Source: Paludibaculum fermentans (GTDB taxonomy: Bacteria > Acidobacteriota > Terriglobia > Bryobacterales > Bryobacteraceae). From it: a DNA stretch of 64,000 nucleotides. The notes beneath the pieces are model-generated. The model made no database searches and was not told where the DNA came from. It saw nothing but the letters and a program-made list of their open reading frames with translations. Of the stretch, positions 9,249 to 23,718 are shown piece by piece; position 1 is the stretch's first letter, and each line of letters starts with the position of its first letter. A program made the position numbers and the translations under genes. The stretch is from positions 8,881,501 through 8,945,500 of the forward strand of contig NZ_CP063849.1 of NCBI RefSeq assembly GCF_015277775.1. Direction: 5' to 3'.

Positions 9249-9252
<4 letters not shown>
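6787..9252 (+). CDS. Membrane SpoIIE/PP2C-like protein with altered catalytic residues
   Basis: About 821 residues from the ATG at 6787 (an upstream ATG at 6733 is in frame but lacks support). One N-terminal membrane segment (about 22-42) is followed by a roughly 200-residue extracytoplasmic region, a block of several membrane segments (about 252-560), and a C-terminal SpoIIE-type phosphatase domain (about 580-815). Family landmarks are present but changed. GGDFYD reads GADFYD (611-616). The DVSGKG block reads VASGGG (629-634), losing the metal-binding Asp. YSDGLTE reads HTEGLIS (743-749). The terminal DDLT reads SDLT (800-803). It is therefore probably inactive or impaired as a phosphatase. 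Its stop overlaps the next start as ATGA, so the two are translationally coupled. Confidence 0.85.
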
Positions 9253-11684
<2,432 letters not shown>

Positions 11685-11729
11685 CCCTCTTTTTCGCTAT
11701 CACCGTCCCGACTTGATAAGCTATGGCCC

Positions 11730-14729
<3,000 letters not shown>

Positions 14730-14738
14730 GAGAACACC

Positions 14739-16139
<1,401 letters not shown>

Positions 16140-16150
16140 ACTGGGGATTC

Positions 16151-16915
16151 ATGGCGAATCCTTTCGAGACAGACAAGATGGCCGCCGGCTATGCCACTGC
16201 GCGGCCGCCCGTGCATGCGCGAGTAATTGAGCGGGCTCACCGCGCCCTGGGCCGCCCAGTTCCCTTCCGGCGGGCTTTGGATGTCGGCTGTGGAGCCGGG
16301 CTGTCCACCCGCGCCCTGGACGGCTTTGCCGAGCACTCCATCGGGATGGAGCCGGCCGAGCCCATGCTCAAATGGCATTCGACTCTGGCGCCGGGCGCCG
16401 ACTTCCTGGTCGGCCGGGCCGAGGCGCTGCCGGTCCAGTCTGGCTGTGTCGACCTCATCACCGCGGCCGGAGCGCTGAACTATACGAATCTGGACCAGTT
16501 CTTCCCGGAGGCGCTACGCACGCTGACGCCCGATGGCACGCTGCTGGTCTACGACTTCTCGCCGGGCCGCTCCTTCCGTGAGAACGACCGGCTGGACGAC
16601 TGGTTCACGGCCTTTGCCACGCGCTATCCCTGGCCGCACAATGAGGCACGCGAGCTGAATCCGCAGATCCTCGGGTCGCTCGACTCCGGCTGCCGCCTCG
16701 GCCAGCACGAGTACTTCGAGATCGGCCTCACGCTTTCGCCTGATTTCTACCTGGAGTACATGCTCACCGAAACCAACGTCGCTTCCGCCATGCGCAACGG
16801 CGGGTCCTACGACGAGATCCGGCATTGGTGCAGCGAGACGCTGGCCCCAGTCTGGGACGGCCGCGAGCGTGAGGTTCTCTTCCGCGGCTACTTCGCCTGC
16901 CTGAGCCGCCAGTAG
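16151..16915 (+). CDS. Class I SAM-dependent methyltransferase
   Basis: 254 residues, cytoplasmic. The Rossmann methyltransferase core shows motif I in ALDVGCGAGLSTRAL, an acidic end of strand 2 in IGMEPAEPML, VGRAEALPVQSGCVDLITAAGALNYT for motifs II and III, and LTPDGTLLVYDFSPG after it. This is the Methyltransf_11/25 type. The C-terminal third is less conserved and would set the substrate, which I cannot name. It begins 11 bp after the DUF1501 gene in the same direction, so it may be co-transcribed although the functions are not obviously linked. It is convergent with the next gene, with only four bases between stops. Confidence 0.88.
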   Translation: MANPFETDKMAAGYATARPPVHARVIERAHRALGRPVPFRRALDVGCGAGLSTRALDGFAEHSIGMEPAEPMLKWHSTLAPGADFLVGRAEALPVQSGCVDLITAAGALNYTNLDQFFPEALRTLTPDGTLLVYDFSPGRSFRENDRLDDWFTAFATRYPWPHNEARELNPQILGSLDSGCRLGQHEYFEIGLTLSPDFYLEYMLTETNVASAMRNGGSYDEIRHWCSETLAPVWDGREREVLFRGYFACLSRQ

Positions 16916-16919
16916 CCGG

Positions 16920-17657
16920 TTAGAGCTCGAGGTGGTTCTGGTAGACCATCTGGCTCAACCGGAACTTCTCGTGGATGGCGAAGATCTGCAGGTCGCTGAC
17001 GCACTCCACTTCCTCGTCCTTCAGTTCGATGGGCGCGGTATTGGGGAAGTGGATCTGGATGGCGATCGTCAGGCCCTGGGGCACGACCTCCACTTTGGTG
17101 GGTTTGATGATGCGGCCGGAACGCGTCCTCAGGAAGGAGGTCCGCTCTGTCTCGATCTCGACGACTCCGGCGCCCAGGTGGGCCACTTCGGCCGGAACGC
17201 CGTAGATCTCCAGGATGTAGTCCTGCGGCGGAGCGCCGATCAGGGAGTTGATCTTCGCCTCGCCCTGCTTCTGCTGCCGGGCTTTGTAGAGCGCCGTGGC
17301 ATGGCGGATGGGCAGGGCGGTGGCCCAGCGTACGATGATGTCCGCCTTGGCGGGCAGGCTGGTCCTCGGCACGCCGATGCCGCCCACCGGGCTACCGCCC
17401 TTGATGGTGCCGTTCGGTGTATTGCCGGGGACGTCCTTGTAGCTGAAGGGCCGGTCGCCCGGCTTCACCCACATCAGGTTGACCGACTTCACGTGGGCCC
17501 AAGGCGAATCCGACACCATGCGGACCACGGCGTCGTCATTCCAGTTAGGGAACGGCTTGTCCTTCCAGTCGGCACCATAGGCCAGAACCGCGGACGCAAG
17601 CAGTGCTCCGCAACCGAGAACACATCGAACTCGACCAGTGATCAAAATGGAGCCCAT
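16920..17657 (-). CDS. Acidobacterial hypothetical exported protein
   Basis: 245 residues from the ATG at 17657, preceded by an AAAGAG Shine-Dalgarno-like box; the frame stays open 35 codons further upstream but without a good start. A signal peptide (about 1-28, VRCVLGCGALLASAVLAYG) is followed by DWKDKPFPNWNDDAVVRMVSDSPWA, a beginning I associate with unassigned acidobacterial proteins of this length. The rest is mixed alpha/beta with basic patches (KARQQKQGEAK) and a beta-rich end (IAIQIHFPNTAPIELKDEEV). No cysteine pair or catalytic motif is visible. It is divergent from a GntR/FCD regulator with about 160 bp between starts, so it could be a target of it. Confidence 0.8.
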   Translation of the reverse strand: MGSILITGRVRCVLGCGALLASAVLAYGADWKDKPFPNWNDDAVVRMVSDSPWAHVKSVNLMWVKPGDRPFSYKDVPGNTPNGTIKGGSPVGGIGVPRTSLPAKADIIVRWATALPIRHATALYKARQQKQGEAKINSLIGAPPQDYILEIYGVPAEVAHLGAGVVEIETERTSFLRTRSGRIIKPTKVEVVPQGLTIAIQIHFPNTAPIELKDEEVECVSDLQIFAIHEKFRLSQMVYQNHLEL

Positions 17658-17816
17658 CTCTTTCCAGGATACCGCCCGTGCTAGATCGGACGCGCCGCGC
17701 GGCCGGGCGGTTCCTCGATCCAACGGCTGGTGCGAGTTTCTGAAATTCCACATTCTTGCCATCTGAAATACAAAGATCTAAACTCAGCCTTTCTGGTAGC
17801 GTTTTCAGGAGAACCT

Positions 17817-18488
17817 ATGGAGTTCGTCAAGATACGCCGGGAACGGGCCGTGGACGCGGTCTATGACGCCCTGCGGCAGGCGATTGTGAGCTGCTCCATG
17901 AAGCCCGGCGAGCGCCTCAATGTGGAGGAACTGGCCGGGAAGATGGGCGTCAGCCTGACGCCGGTGCGCGGCGCCATCCAGCAGTTGGCTACGGAGGGTT
18001 TGGTCGAGGTCCGGCCCCGGAGCGGCACCTTCGTGGCCAGCCTCACGCCCCAGGATCTGGACGAAACCTTCAAGCTGCGCAGCGCGCTGGAGTGCCTGGC
18101 GGCGGAGGAGGCCATTGAACGCATCCAGCCTGAACAACTGGCGCGCCTGCATGAACTCCTGAAGTCCCTCAAGCGCAAAGTCACCAACGAAGCCGAACGG
18201 CGCGCGCATGAGCAGGGCAACTCGGAGTTTCACCAGATCTTCATCGATGCCTCAGGGAATCAACGGCTTGCGGACATGTATCATGCCCTGAACGCGCACA
18301 TCAAGATTGTCCGGATCCACGCGGGTGAGTCCGGCTGGCCGCTGCGTTTGCAGGAAGAGCAGGCCGAACACGAGGCCATCGTAGCCGCCCTGGAAGCCAG
18401 GGATGCCGCGGCCCTGACCGCCGCGCTGCGCAAGCACATCTACCGCGCCAAGGATGCCATGATCGCCGTCATACGGGCTGCGGAGTAG
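17817..18488 (+). CDS. GntR-family regulator with FCD domain
   Basis: 223 residues. The GntR winged helix (about 8-72) reads AVDAVYDALRQAIVSCSMKP, LNVEELAGKMGVSLTPVRGA, EGLVEVRPRSGTFVASL. The all-helical FCD ligand domain (about 78-210) carries the expected metal or ligand residues in FHQIFIDASGN, EEQAEHEAIVAALEARDAA and the final LRKHIYRAKDAM. FCD regulators respond to organic acids or sugar acids and usually repress an adjacent catabolic gene. The ATG at 17817 has AGGAGA seven bases upstream; the frame extends upstream but without support. It is divergent from the hypothetical exported gene. Downstream lies the exosortase gene in convergent orientation. Confidence 0.92.
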   Translation: MEFVKIRRERAVDAVYDALRQAIVSCSMKPGERLNVEELAGKMGVSLTPVRGAIQQLATEGLVEVRPRSGTFVASLTPQDLDETFKLRSALECLAAEEAIERIQPEQLARLHELLKSLKRKVTNEAERRAHEQGNSEFHQIFIDASGNQRLADMYHALNAHIKIVRIHAGESGWPLRLQEEQAEHEAIVAALEARDAAALTAALRKHIYRAKDAMIAVIRAAE

Positions 18489-18511
18489 CCGCGGTCCGAA
18501 GCGGTTCCCCC

Positions 18512-20161
18512 TTACCAGTAGCGCCAGTCGCCTGTGTACCAGACCAGTGCAGCCAGGGCCGCGTTGGTGACGGCGTGCGCCAGGACCGCGTCGCCCAGCC
18601 GCCCGCGATGAATCTGGACCAGGGCGTAGGCCGCACCCGCGACGATGCCGGCCAGCCATCTTGATTCGTGCATAGCCCCAAAGGCGATGGACGAGACCAG
18701 GAAGGGCAGCCAGGCGAACTTGCGCCAATCCACCGACTCAAAGTCGGCATCGGCCACCCGGCGCATGAGGTATCCGCGAAAGGCCAGTTCCTCGGCGATC
18801 GGGACTGTCACGACGGCGGCCAGCAGCCGGCACACCACCCAGAAGACCTGCAGCGGTCCCGGCATCGAAACGAAACCAGGGGGCAGGCCGGCCCGGGCTT
18901 CCGCGCCGCTGGGCGTGGTCCAGACCCAGAGGGCGGCTACCGCCAGCCCCACCAGGGCCGCCACGGGGCCGAAGCGCCAGTCCACGCGGGCATACTCCTT
19001 GCGGAAGTACCAAAGCGTCACCACCGCGGCCAGCAGGCGCAGGGGGTAGAGCCACTCAAAGTCAGCCGAACCGGCGCGCGAGATGATGGACGCGGCCAGG
19101 ATCGCCAGGAACGGCATCAGGTAAGCCGCCACCGGATTGGATCCGTCCGCGATCTCCTCCAGCGGCTCGGCTGCACGTGCGGAGGCGTGCTGGAACATCT
19201 CGATCCGGCGGGAGAGGACGCAGAACAGGATGGCGGTGGAGATGAACGCAATCCACCCCGCCTCGGAATGGAAGCCGCCCAGGGCGATCCGGTCCGCGCC
19301 GGCGTGCCCGATGAGGATCAGCGCCGCGATGCGGAGCGCGTTCAGCGTCCAGATCAACAAGGCGCCCGCGGGAATCAGGACCAGCGCCGCCGGAACGCGG
19401 TATTCCTTGCGGAAGAAGAACAGCCAGGCCACGCTGAACGCCAGGAACAGTCCTACTCCTTCATAGCCGGAGCAGGCCGGGTCGATCGTGACGTTAAAGC
19501 GCTCGGTTCCGATCACCGCTTTTGCCGGATTCGAGGTCAGGCCGGGCAGAATCGGCTGAAGAATAAAGCGAACGACCTGAAAGGTGATCGCACTGGACCC
19601 CTTCCAGAGGGACGCGGCTGCCGGCCGGGCCGCCGCGGCCACGAAGGCCACCGCCAGGCCCCAACCCCAGCCCCAGCCTACCGAGCGGAGCAGGGCGAGC
19701 CAGAAGGCCTTGGGGAGCACCGCCAGCACGAGGCAGGCGACCCCCACCAGTCCGCTGGCCAGCCAGGCTACCGGAAGCCAGATCGGGACACTGCGGGTTG
19801 AACCGGCAAAGAGCAGAGGGGAAAGCGCGGCAAATGTGGCCATGCAGACGGCGTGCGCTGCCAGCAGCGGAACCAGCACCGGGCCGGTCTTTGCACGGAA
19901 CACGGCCAGCAGGCCGCTCGCTCCGCCCTGGCTCAACATGAGAGCCGTAGCGAAGAAGGCGGCTGAAGCCCGCACCAGGATCGCACCCGCATTGCGAATC
20001 CACGTGGCCAGCCCACCCTGCGCCGAAAGATCTTCCGTGTCGAGCAGGACGCTCGCAATCAGTAGCTCTGCGAGTAATAGCGCTATAAGAATTGCAAATC
20101 GGAGGGCGGACTGAGGCAGAGATCCGAAATGTACATCATTTCGGCGAACGGGAGACGACAT
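18512..20161 (-). CDS. Exosortase E/CPBP protease fusion (VPEID-CTERM system)
   Basis: 549 residues and mostly membrane. Residues about 1-325 are an exosortase with the catalytic triad expected for the family: Cys230 in DPACSGYEG, Arg277 in TLNALRIAA and His298 in GGFHSEAGW. Residues about 345-549 are a CPBP intramembrane protease (Abi family) with EE457-458 in PIAEELAFRGYLMRR, His498 in FGAMHESRW and His529 in LAHAVTNAA. This fusion is the known exosortase E/protease architecture associated with VPEID-CTERM substrates, and a 54-residue protein with that sorting tail is encoded just upstream on the same strand. The exosortase cleaves and transfers sorted proteins at the inner membrane; the role of the CPBP half is unknown. 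The start has a poor ribosome-binding site, so coupling to the small gene is possible. Confidence 0.93.
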   Translation of the reverse strand: MSSPVRRNDVHFGSLPQSALRFAILIALLLAELLIASVLLDTEDLSAQGGLATWIRNAGAILVRASAAFFATALMLSQGGASGLLAVFRAKTGPVLVPLLAAHAVCMATFAALSPLLFAGSTRSVPIWLPVAWLASGLVGVACLVLAVLPKAFWLALLRSVGWGWGWGLAVAFVAAAARPAAASLWKGSSAITFQVVRFILQPILPGLTSNPAKAVIGTERFNVTIDPACSGYEGVGLFLAFSVAWLFFFRKEYRVPAALVLIPAGALLIWTLNALRIAALILIGHAGADRIALGGFHSEAGWIAFISTAILFCVLSRRIEMFQHASARAAEPLEEIADGSNPVAAYLMPFLAILAASIISRAGSADFEWLYPLRLLAAVVTLWYFRKEYARVDWRFGPVAALVGLAVAALWVWTTPSGAEARAGLPPGFVSMPGPLQVFWVVCRLLAAVVTVPIAEELAFRGYLMRRVADADFESVDWRKFAWLPFLVSSIAFGAMHESRWLAGIVAGAAYALVQIHRGRLGDAVLAHAVTNAALAALVWYTGDWRYW

Positions 20162-20253
20162 GAGAGGGTGTCAGGCGGAAGGGGCGGACGCAGGACTCAG
20201 GCGAGTCCCTTGCACCGGCGCAGGCGCCAGTGCAAGGAGACTAGCAGGAAAAA

Positions 20254-20418
20254 CTACCGGCGGCGGCTACGCAGAACCAACACCGCACCCGTCAGAAGGG
20301 TGAGGGCGCTGGTGGCGGTCGCACCGCTGATTTCAGGAACGGACTGAGCGGATGCCACAACCCCAAGGCCAACCATGAGGCAGAGCAACCCGAAGGACTT
20401 TTGAACCAAACGCGTCAT
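20254..20418 (-). CDS. VPEID-CTERM sorted mini-protein, 54 aa
   Basis: A short gene encoding 54 residues. Residues 1-24 are a signal peptide (MTRLVQKSFGLLCLMVGLGV then VASA). They are followed directly by the sorting tail VPEISGATATSALTL, a hydrophobic segment ending LVLR and the basic end SRRR. This is the tripartite pattern (motif, membrane helix, arginine cluster) of VPEID-CTERM proteins, with Ser for the Asp of VPEID. Between the signal peptide and the tail there are almost no residues, so hardly any mature domain is left. A Shine-Dalgarno (GAGGAG) precedes the ATG. It lies 92 bp before the exosortase E/protease gene on the same strand, its expected processing enzyme. Confidence 0.87.
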   Translation of the reverse strand: MTRLVQKSFGLLCLMVGLGVVASAQSVPEISGATATSALTLLTGAVLVLRSRRR

Positions 20419-20455
20419 AGCTTGAACTCCTCTGTAAGAATCGGACCGTTCCGAA

Positions 20456-20485
20456 ATGCTATTAGGTACGGGCCCTCCCCGTCAA
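20456..20485 (-). promoter_or_regulatory. Sigma70-type promoter of the VPEID-CTERM/exosortase unit
   Basis: Read on the minus strand: TTGACG at 20485-20480, an 18-bp spacer, then TAGCAT at 20461-20456. TAATAG at 20464-20459, with a 15-bp spacer, is a less likely alternative. Transcription would start near 20449, giving a leader of about 30 bases that contains the GAGGAG box of the 54-aa gene. Predicted by eye only. Confidence 0.5.
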
Positions 20486-20490
20486 GGGAA

Positions 20491-20545
20491 AACTGGCACT
20501 TTCTAACGCTGAGGGATCTTTGGTTAGCCCGAACTGGTACTTTCT
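20491..20545 (-). promoter_or_regulatory. Two direct repeats upstream of the exosortase-unit promoter
   Basis: AGAAAGTGCCAGTT (20504-20491) and AGAAAGTACCAGTT (20545-20532) on the minus strand are 14 bases with one difference. Their starts are 41 bp apart, close to four helical turns, and the proximal copy ends five bases upstream of the -35 box. This is the layout of paired activator sites. The motif ACTGGTAC also occurs in the cpaB leader near 26326. The binding protein is unknown. Confidence 0.5.
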
Positions 20546-20629
20546 CTCAAAAATAGTACTTTTGGCGAGGCCAGCAGCTGCCAAGTGGAGCCAAGGTACC
20601 GGTAGCACTAGATCTATGTGCCAAGCTTC

Positions 20630-21298
20630 TCAAGGCTTTATCACCAGTACTTCCGATAGCTGCTTCTTTTCGATGGCAGGCACTTTTGCGTCTCTGGCCG
20701 GGTAGCCGACGGGGATCAGCAGGCAGGCGCGTTCGTTCTTCGGCCGCCCCAGGATTGCGGCCAGAAAGCCCATGGGACTCGGCGTATGCGTCAGGGTGGC
20801 GAGACCGGCGATGTGGAGCGCGGCAATGAGAAGCCCCGCGGCGATGCCTACCGATTCCTGGACATAGTAATGCTTTACCTTTTGCGCCCCGGCTAGTCCG
20901 TAATCCTGCCGAAACACGACGATCAGGTATGGCGCCGTCTCCAGGAACGGCTTCCGCCAGTCGGTGCCGAGGGGGCGCAGCGCGTCCAGCCACTCTCCGG
21001 GCATCCGGTGGGCGTAGCTTTCGCGCTCCTCGGCCTCGGCGGCCACGCGGATTTGCCGCTTGGTCTCCACATCGCCGACAACGACGAAGGTCCACGGTTG
21101 CTGGTTCGCGCCCGAGGGGGCAGAGGCGGCGCACCGGATCGCCGTCTCGATCAAATGGAACGGGACCGGTTCGTCGCTGAAGTCGCGCACGGAGCGCCGC
21201 CGTTGCATCCGGGCATGGAATTCCTCCAGCCGCCTCGTCTGCTCCTCCGGGGACAGGCGCTGAAAGTCCAGGGATAAGAAGGCGGGCTCTGAATCCAT
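20630..21298 (-). CDS. Nitroreductase-family flavoprotein (iodotyrosine dehalogenase-like group)
   Basis: 222 residues from the ATG at 21298. Typical nitroreductase features: RRRSVRDFSDEPVP binds the FMN phosphate near residue 33, followed by IRCAASAPSGANQQPWTFVVV. The later YVQESVGIAAGLLIAALHIAGLAT, LTHTPSPMGFLAAIL and RACLLIPVGYPA complete the fold. The SAPSGANxQPW sequence and overall length resemble the iodotyrosine deiodinase-like branch, which dehalogenates or reduces small aromatics using NAD(P)H-derived flavin. The substrate is uncertain. It is soluble. It lies upstream of the VPEID-CTERM gene on the same strand, with a separate promoter between them, so a functional link is doubtful. 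Confidence 0.88.
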   Translation of the reverse strand: MDSEPAFLSLDFQRLSPEEQTRRLEEFHARMQRRRSVRDFSDEPVPFHLIETAIRCAASAPSGANQQPWTFVVVGDVETKRQIRVAAEAEERESYAHRMPGEWLDALRPLGTDWRKPFLETAPYLIVVFRQDYGLAGAQKVKHYYVQESVGIAAGLLIAALHIAGLATLTHTPSPMGFLAAILGRPKNERACLLIPVGYPARDAKVPAIEKKQLSEVLVIKP

Positions 21299-21358
21299 AG
21301 CTGATGGAAAGGAAGGCGGGAAGCCGGTACGGCGCGGAAAAGCCGAAGTCACTTCCGC

Positions 21359-21378
21359 TTCAGCCGCGAGCGGCTGAA
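21359..21378. promoter_or_regulatory. Perfect inverted repeat in divergent intergenic region
   Basis: TTCAGCCGC-GA-GCGGCTGAA is a nine-base perfect dyad with a two-base centre. It lies 60 bp upstream of the nitroreductase start and about 150 bp upstream of the aminotransferase start. It could be an operator for either gene or a REP-like palindrome. No T-run follows on either side, which argues against a terminator. Confidence 0.45.
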
Positions 21379-21530
21379 ACTGTGGTCTAAATTACCACGA
21401 CGGCGTGGCTTTGCTGGATGGCCCGGACGGGTTCAGCCCGCGAGCCGCACAGAATGCCAAACGCGAGGACGGAGGCCAAAACACAGGCCCAGCAATAGTT
21501 CCTCATGTCCGGCAGTGTAGCATAGACCTT

Positions 21531-22727
21531 ATGGGTTCATTGCCAGACGAGTTTTACCGCATATCCAAATTGCCACCCTACGTCTTTGCCGTCGTGAACG
21601 AAATGAAGGCAAAACTGCGTGCGGCGCAGTATGACGTAGTTGATTTCGGGATGGGCAATCCCGACGGCGCAACCCCGCGCCCCATCGTGAGCAAACTGGC
21701 AGAGGCAGCACGGAACCCCAAGAATCATCGCTACTCCGTGTCGAGGGGCATACCTAACCTGCGGCACGAGGTCTGTAAGCGCTACGCCCGGAACTACGGC
21801 GTCGAGCTTGATCCGGAAGACGAAGCGATCGTGACCATCGGCTCCAAGGACGCGCTGGCCCACCTGCTGTTCGCCGTCGTTGGACCGGGGGATCACGTCA
21901 TCACGCCGGCCCCCTGCTACCCCATCCATCAATGGGGTGTCATCATGGCCGAGGGTGAGGCCGTGCCTCTGCCCGTCTCCAATCCAGCCGACTTCCTGAA
22001 CGGCCTGGAAGATCACTACCGGAAGGCCACCAAGCCGCCGCAGATCATCCTGATGAACTTCCCGCACAATCCCACCACGGCTTGTGTGGATCTCGATTTC
22101 TTCAAGGAAGTGATCCGCATGGCCCACCAGCACGGCACCATGGTGGTCCACGACTTCGCCTACGCCGACCTGGGCTTCGACGGCTATCGCGCACCCAGCA
22201 TCCTGCAGGTGGAGGGGGCCAAGGACGTCGCTGTCGAGATCTTCACCATGTCGAAGAGCTACAACATGGCAGGCTGGCGAGTCGGCTTCTGCGTCGGCAA
22301 CAAGAAGATGATCAAGGCGCTGGCCCGCATCAAGAGCTATCTGGACTACGGCAACTTCCAGCCTATCCAGATTGCCTCCATCATCGGGCTGCGCGAGTGC
22401 GAGGGTGAAGTCGAGAAGATCCGCCACCTTTACGAGAAGCGGCGCGACCTGCTGGTCGACGGACTCAATGCGGCAGGCTGGCCGGTGGAGAAGCCGAAGG
22501 GCTCGATGTTCGTTTGGGCTCCGATCCCGGAGGCATTCAAGTCCGCGGGCTCCCTCGAGTTCTCCAAGCTTCTGCTGGAGAAGGCACTGGTCGCCGTCTC
22601 GCCCGGTATCGGCTTCGGACCGGCCGGCGACAGCCACGTCCGTTTCGCACTCATCGAGAACCACCACCGGTCGCGCCAGGCAATTCGTTGTATCAAGCAG
22701 TTCCTGAAGGACTGCAAGGTAGCCTGA
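21531..22727 (+). CDS. alaC: PLP-dependent aminotransferase, AlaC-like
   Basis: 398 residues from the ATG at 21531; the frame is open further upstream but 21531 matches the usual start of this family. A class I/II fold-type I aminotransferase: [35 protein letters not shown], the cofactor-binding [47 protein letters not shown], the Schiff-base lysine in [15 protein letters not shown], and [16 protein letters not shown] with the substrate-carboxylate Arg. This is the alanine/aspartate group that includes AlaC, which converts pyruvate and glutamate to alanine and 2-oxoglutarate. The exact amino acid is inferred from overall resemblance. An acetyltransferase gene follows 18 bp downstream in the same direction. 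Confidence 0.88.
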   Translation: MGSLPDEFYRISKLPPYVFAVVNEMKAKLRAAQYDVVDFGMGNPDGATPRPIVSKLAEAARNPKNHRYSVSRGIPNLRHEVCKRYARNYGVELDPEDEAIVTIGSKDALAHLLFAVVGPGDHVITPAPCYPIHQWGVIMAEGEAVPLPVSNPADFLNGLEDHYRKATKPPQIILMNFPHNPTTACVDLDFFKEVIRMAHQHGTMVVHDFAYADLGFDGYRAPSILQVEGAKDVAVEIFTMSKSYNMAGWRVGFCVGNKKMIKALARIKSYLDYGNFQPIQIASIIGLRECEGEVEKIRHLYEKRRDLLVDGLNAAGWPVEKPKGSMFVWAPIPEAFKSAGSLEFSKLLLEKALVAVSPGIGFGPAGDSHVRFALIENHHRSRQAIRCIKQFLKDCKVA

Positions 22728-22745
22728 CGCTGATATGATCGCGCT

Positions 22746-23717
22746 ATGGCCGCGCGTGAGCAGACCAGGCCTTTGAGGCTCCTCGAACTCCGGGCTCTAC
22801 CTGCGTCTTCCCTCAGCCGCCTGCTGGGGGAGGAGAAGGCGCGCTGGCTATCGCTGTTGCACTGGGACTTTACGCCGTCCGCGGACCTGGTGACACGCTA
22901 TGTGTCCATGCAGGCCCTGGACGGCTATGTCCTGGTGGATGACGGGGAGCCGGTCGGCTATGTGTATTGGGTGATGGAGGACCACAAGGGCCTCATCGGC
23001 GACCTGTATGTTCGCGACGCCTGGCGCTCGCCCGCCAACGAAAACATGCTGATGGGCGCCGCGCTGGGCCAGTTGCGCCGCTACCCTTGGATCCGCCGTG
23101 TGGAAGCCCAGCTTATGCAGCTTTCCATGCGCGGCTCGCAAGTGGCGCCCGCCGGGCTCCATCCGCGCATTTACCCGCGGCATTTCATGCTTGCGTCCGT
23201 GGCTGGGGTAGACTCGGCCCGGCCCATCCGCGTGGATCCGGGTATCCAGTTGGAGAACTGGAGCATGCGTTGGCTGGATGCCTCTGCCCAGTTGATTGGG
23301 TCCGTCTATGCCGGGCACGTGGATAGCGCCATCAACGACCAGTACAATTCCGACCAGGGCGCCCGCCGCTTCCTTCAGAACATCGTGCAGTATCCCGGCT
23401 GCGGGTACTTCTCCAACGCTGCGTCGTGGGTGGCCCTCAACCGCCGAGGACAGGTTGTCGGCATGTCGCTGGCCAGCAAAGTGGCGTCGCAAATAGGGCA
23501 CATTGCCCAGCTCTGCCTGTCTCGCGAACTGCAGGGCGGCGGGGCAGGTTACGAAATGCTGCGGCGCAGCATGCTGGCTCTGGCCGCGGATGGATGCCGG
23601 GAGGTTTCCCTCACCGTCACCGCCTCCAATGAGCGCGCCATCCGGCTGTATGAGCGTTTCGGCTTCCGCGCCATCTACCACTTCGAGGCGTTGGTTTGGG
23701 AGACCTTCTGGACCTGA
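22746..23717 (+). CDS. GNAT-family N-acetyltransferase
   Basis: 323 residues, soluble. The C-terminal half (about 180-315) is a clear GNAT domain: GHIAQLCLSRELQGGGAGYEM for the acetyl-CoA pyrophosphate loop, then CREVSLTVTASNERAIRLYE and RFGFRAIYHFEALVWETF. The N-terminal half (about 20-160) has weaker GNAT-like features (GYVLVDDGEPVGYVYWVMED, IGDLYVRDAWR), suggesting a tandem-GNAT protein. The substrate is unknown. It is 18 bp downstream of the aminotransferase and ends one base before the stop of the minus-strand tadC, so it is convergent with the tad genes. Confidence 0.88.
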   Translation: MAAREQTRPLRLLELRALPASSLSRLLGEEKARWLSLLHWDFTPSADLVTRYVSMQALDGYVLVDDGEPVGYVYWVMEDHKGLIGDLYVRDAWRSPANENMLMGAALGQLRRYPWIRRVEAQLMQLSMRGSQVAPAGLHPRIYPRHFMLASVAGVDSARPIRVDPGIQLENWSMRWLDASAQLIGSVYAGHVDSAINDQYNSDQGARRFLQNIVQYPGCGYFSNAASWVALNRRGQVVGMSLASKVASQIGHIAQLCLSRELQGGGAGYEMLRRSMLALAADGCREVSLTVTASNERAIRLYERFGFRAIYHFEALVWETFWT

Positions 23718-23718
23718 C

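Noticed and set aside
20491-20545. Sigma-54 promoter suggested by TGGCAC and TGGTAC
   Set aside because: The required GG-N10-GC spacing is not met, and the orientation faces no gene.
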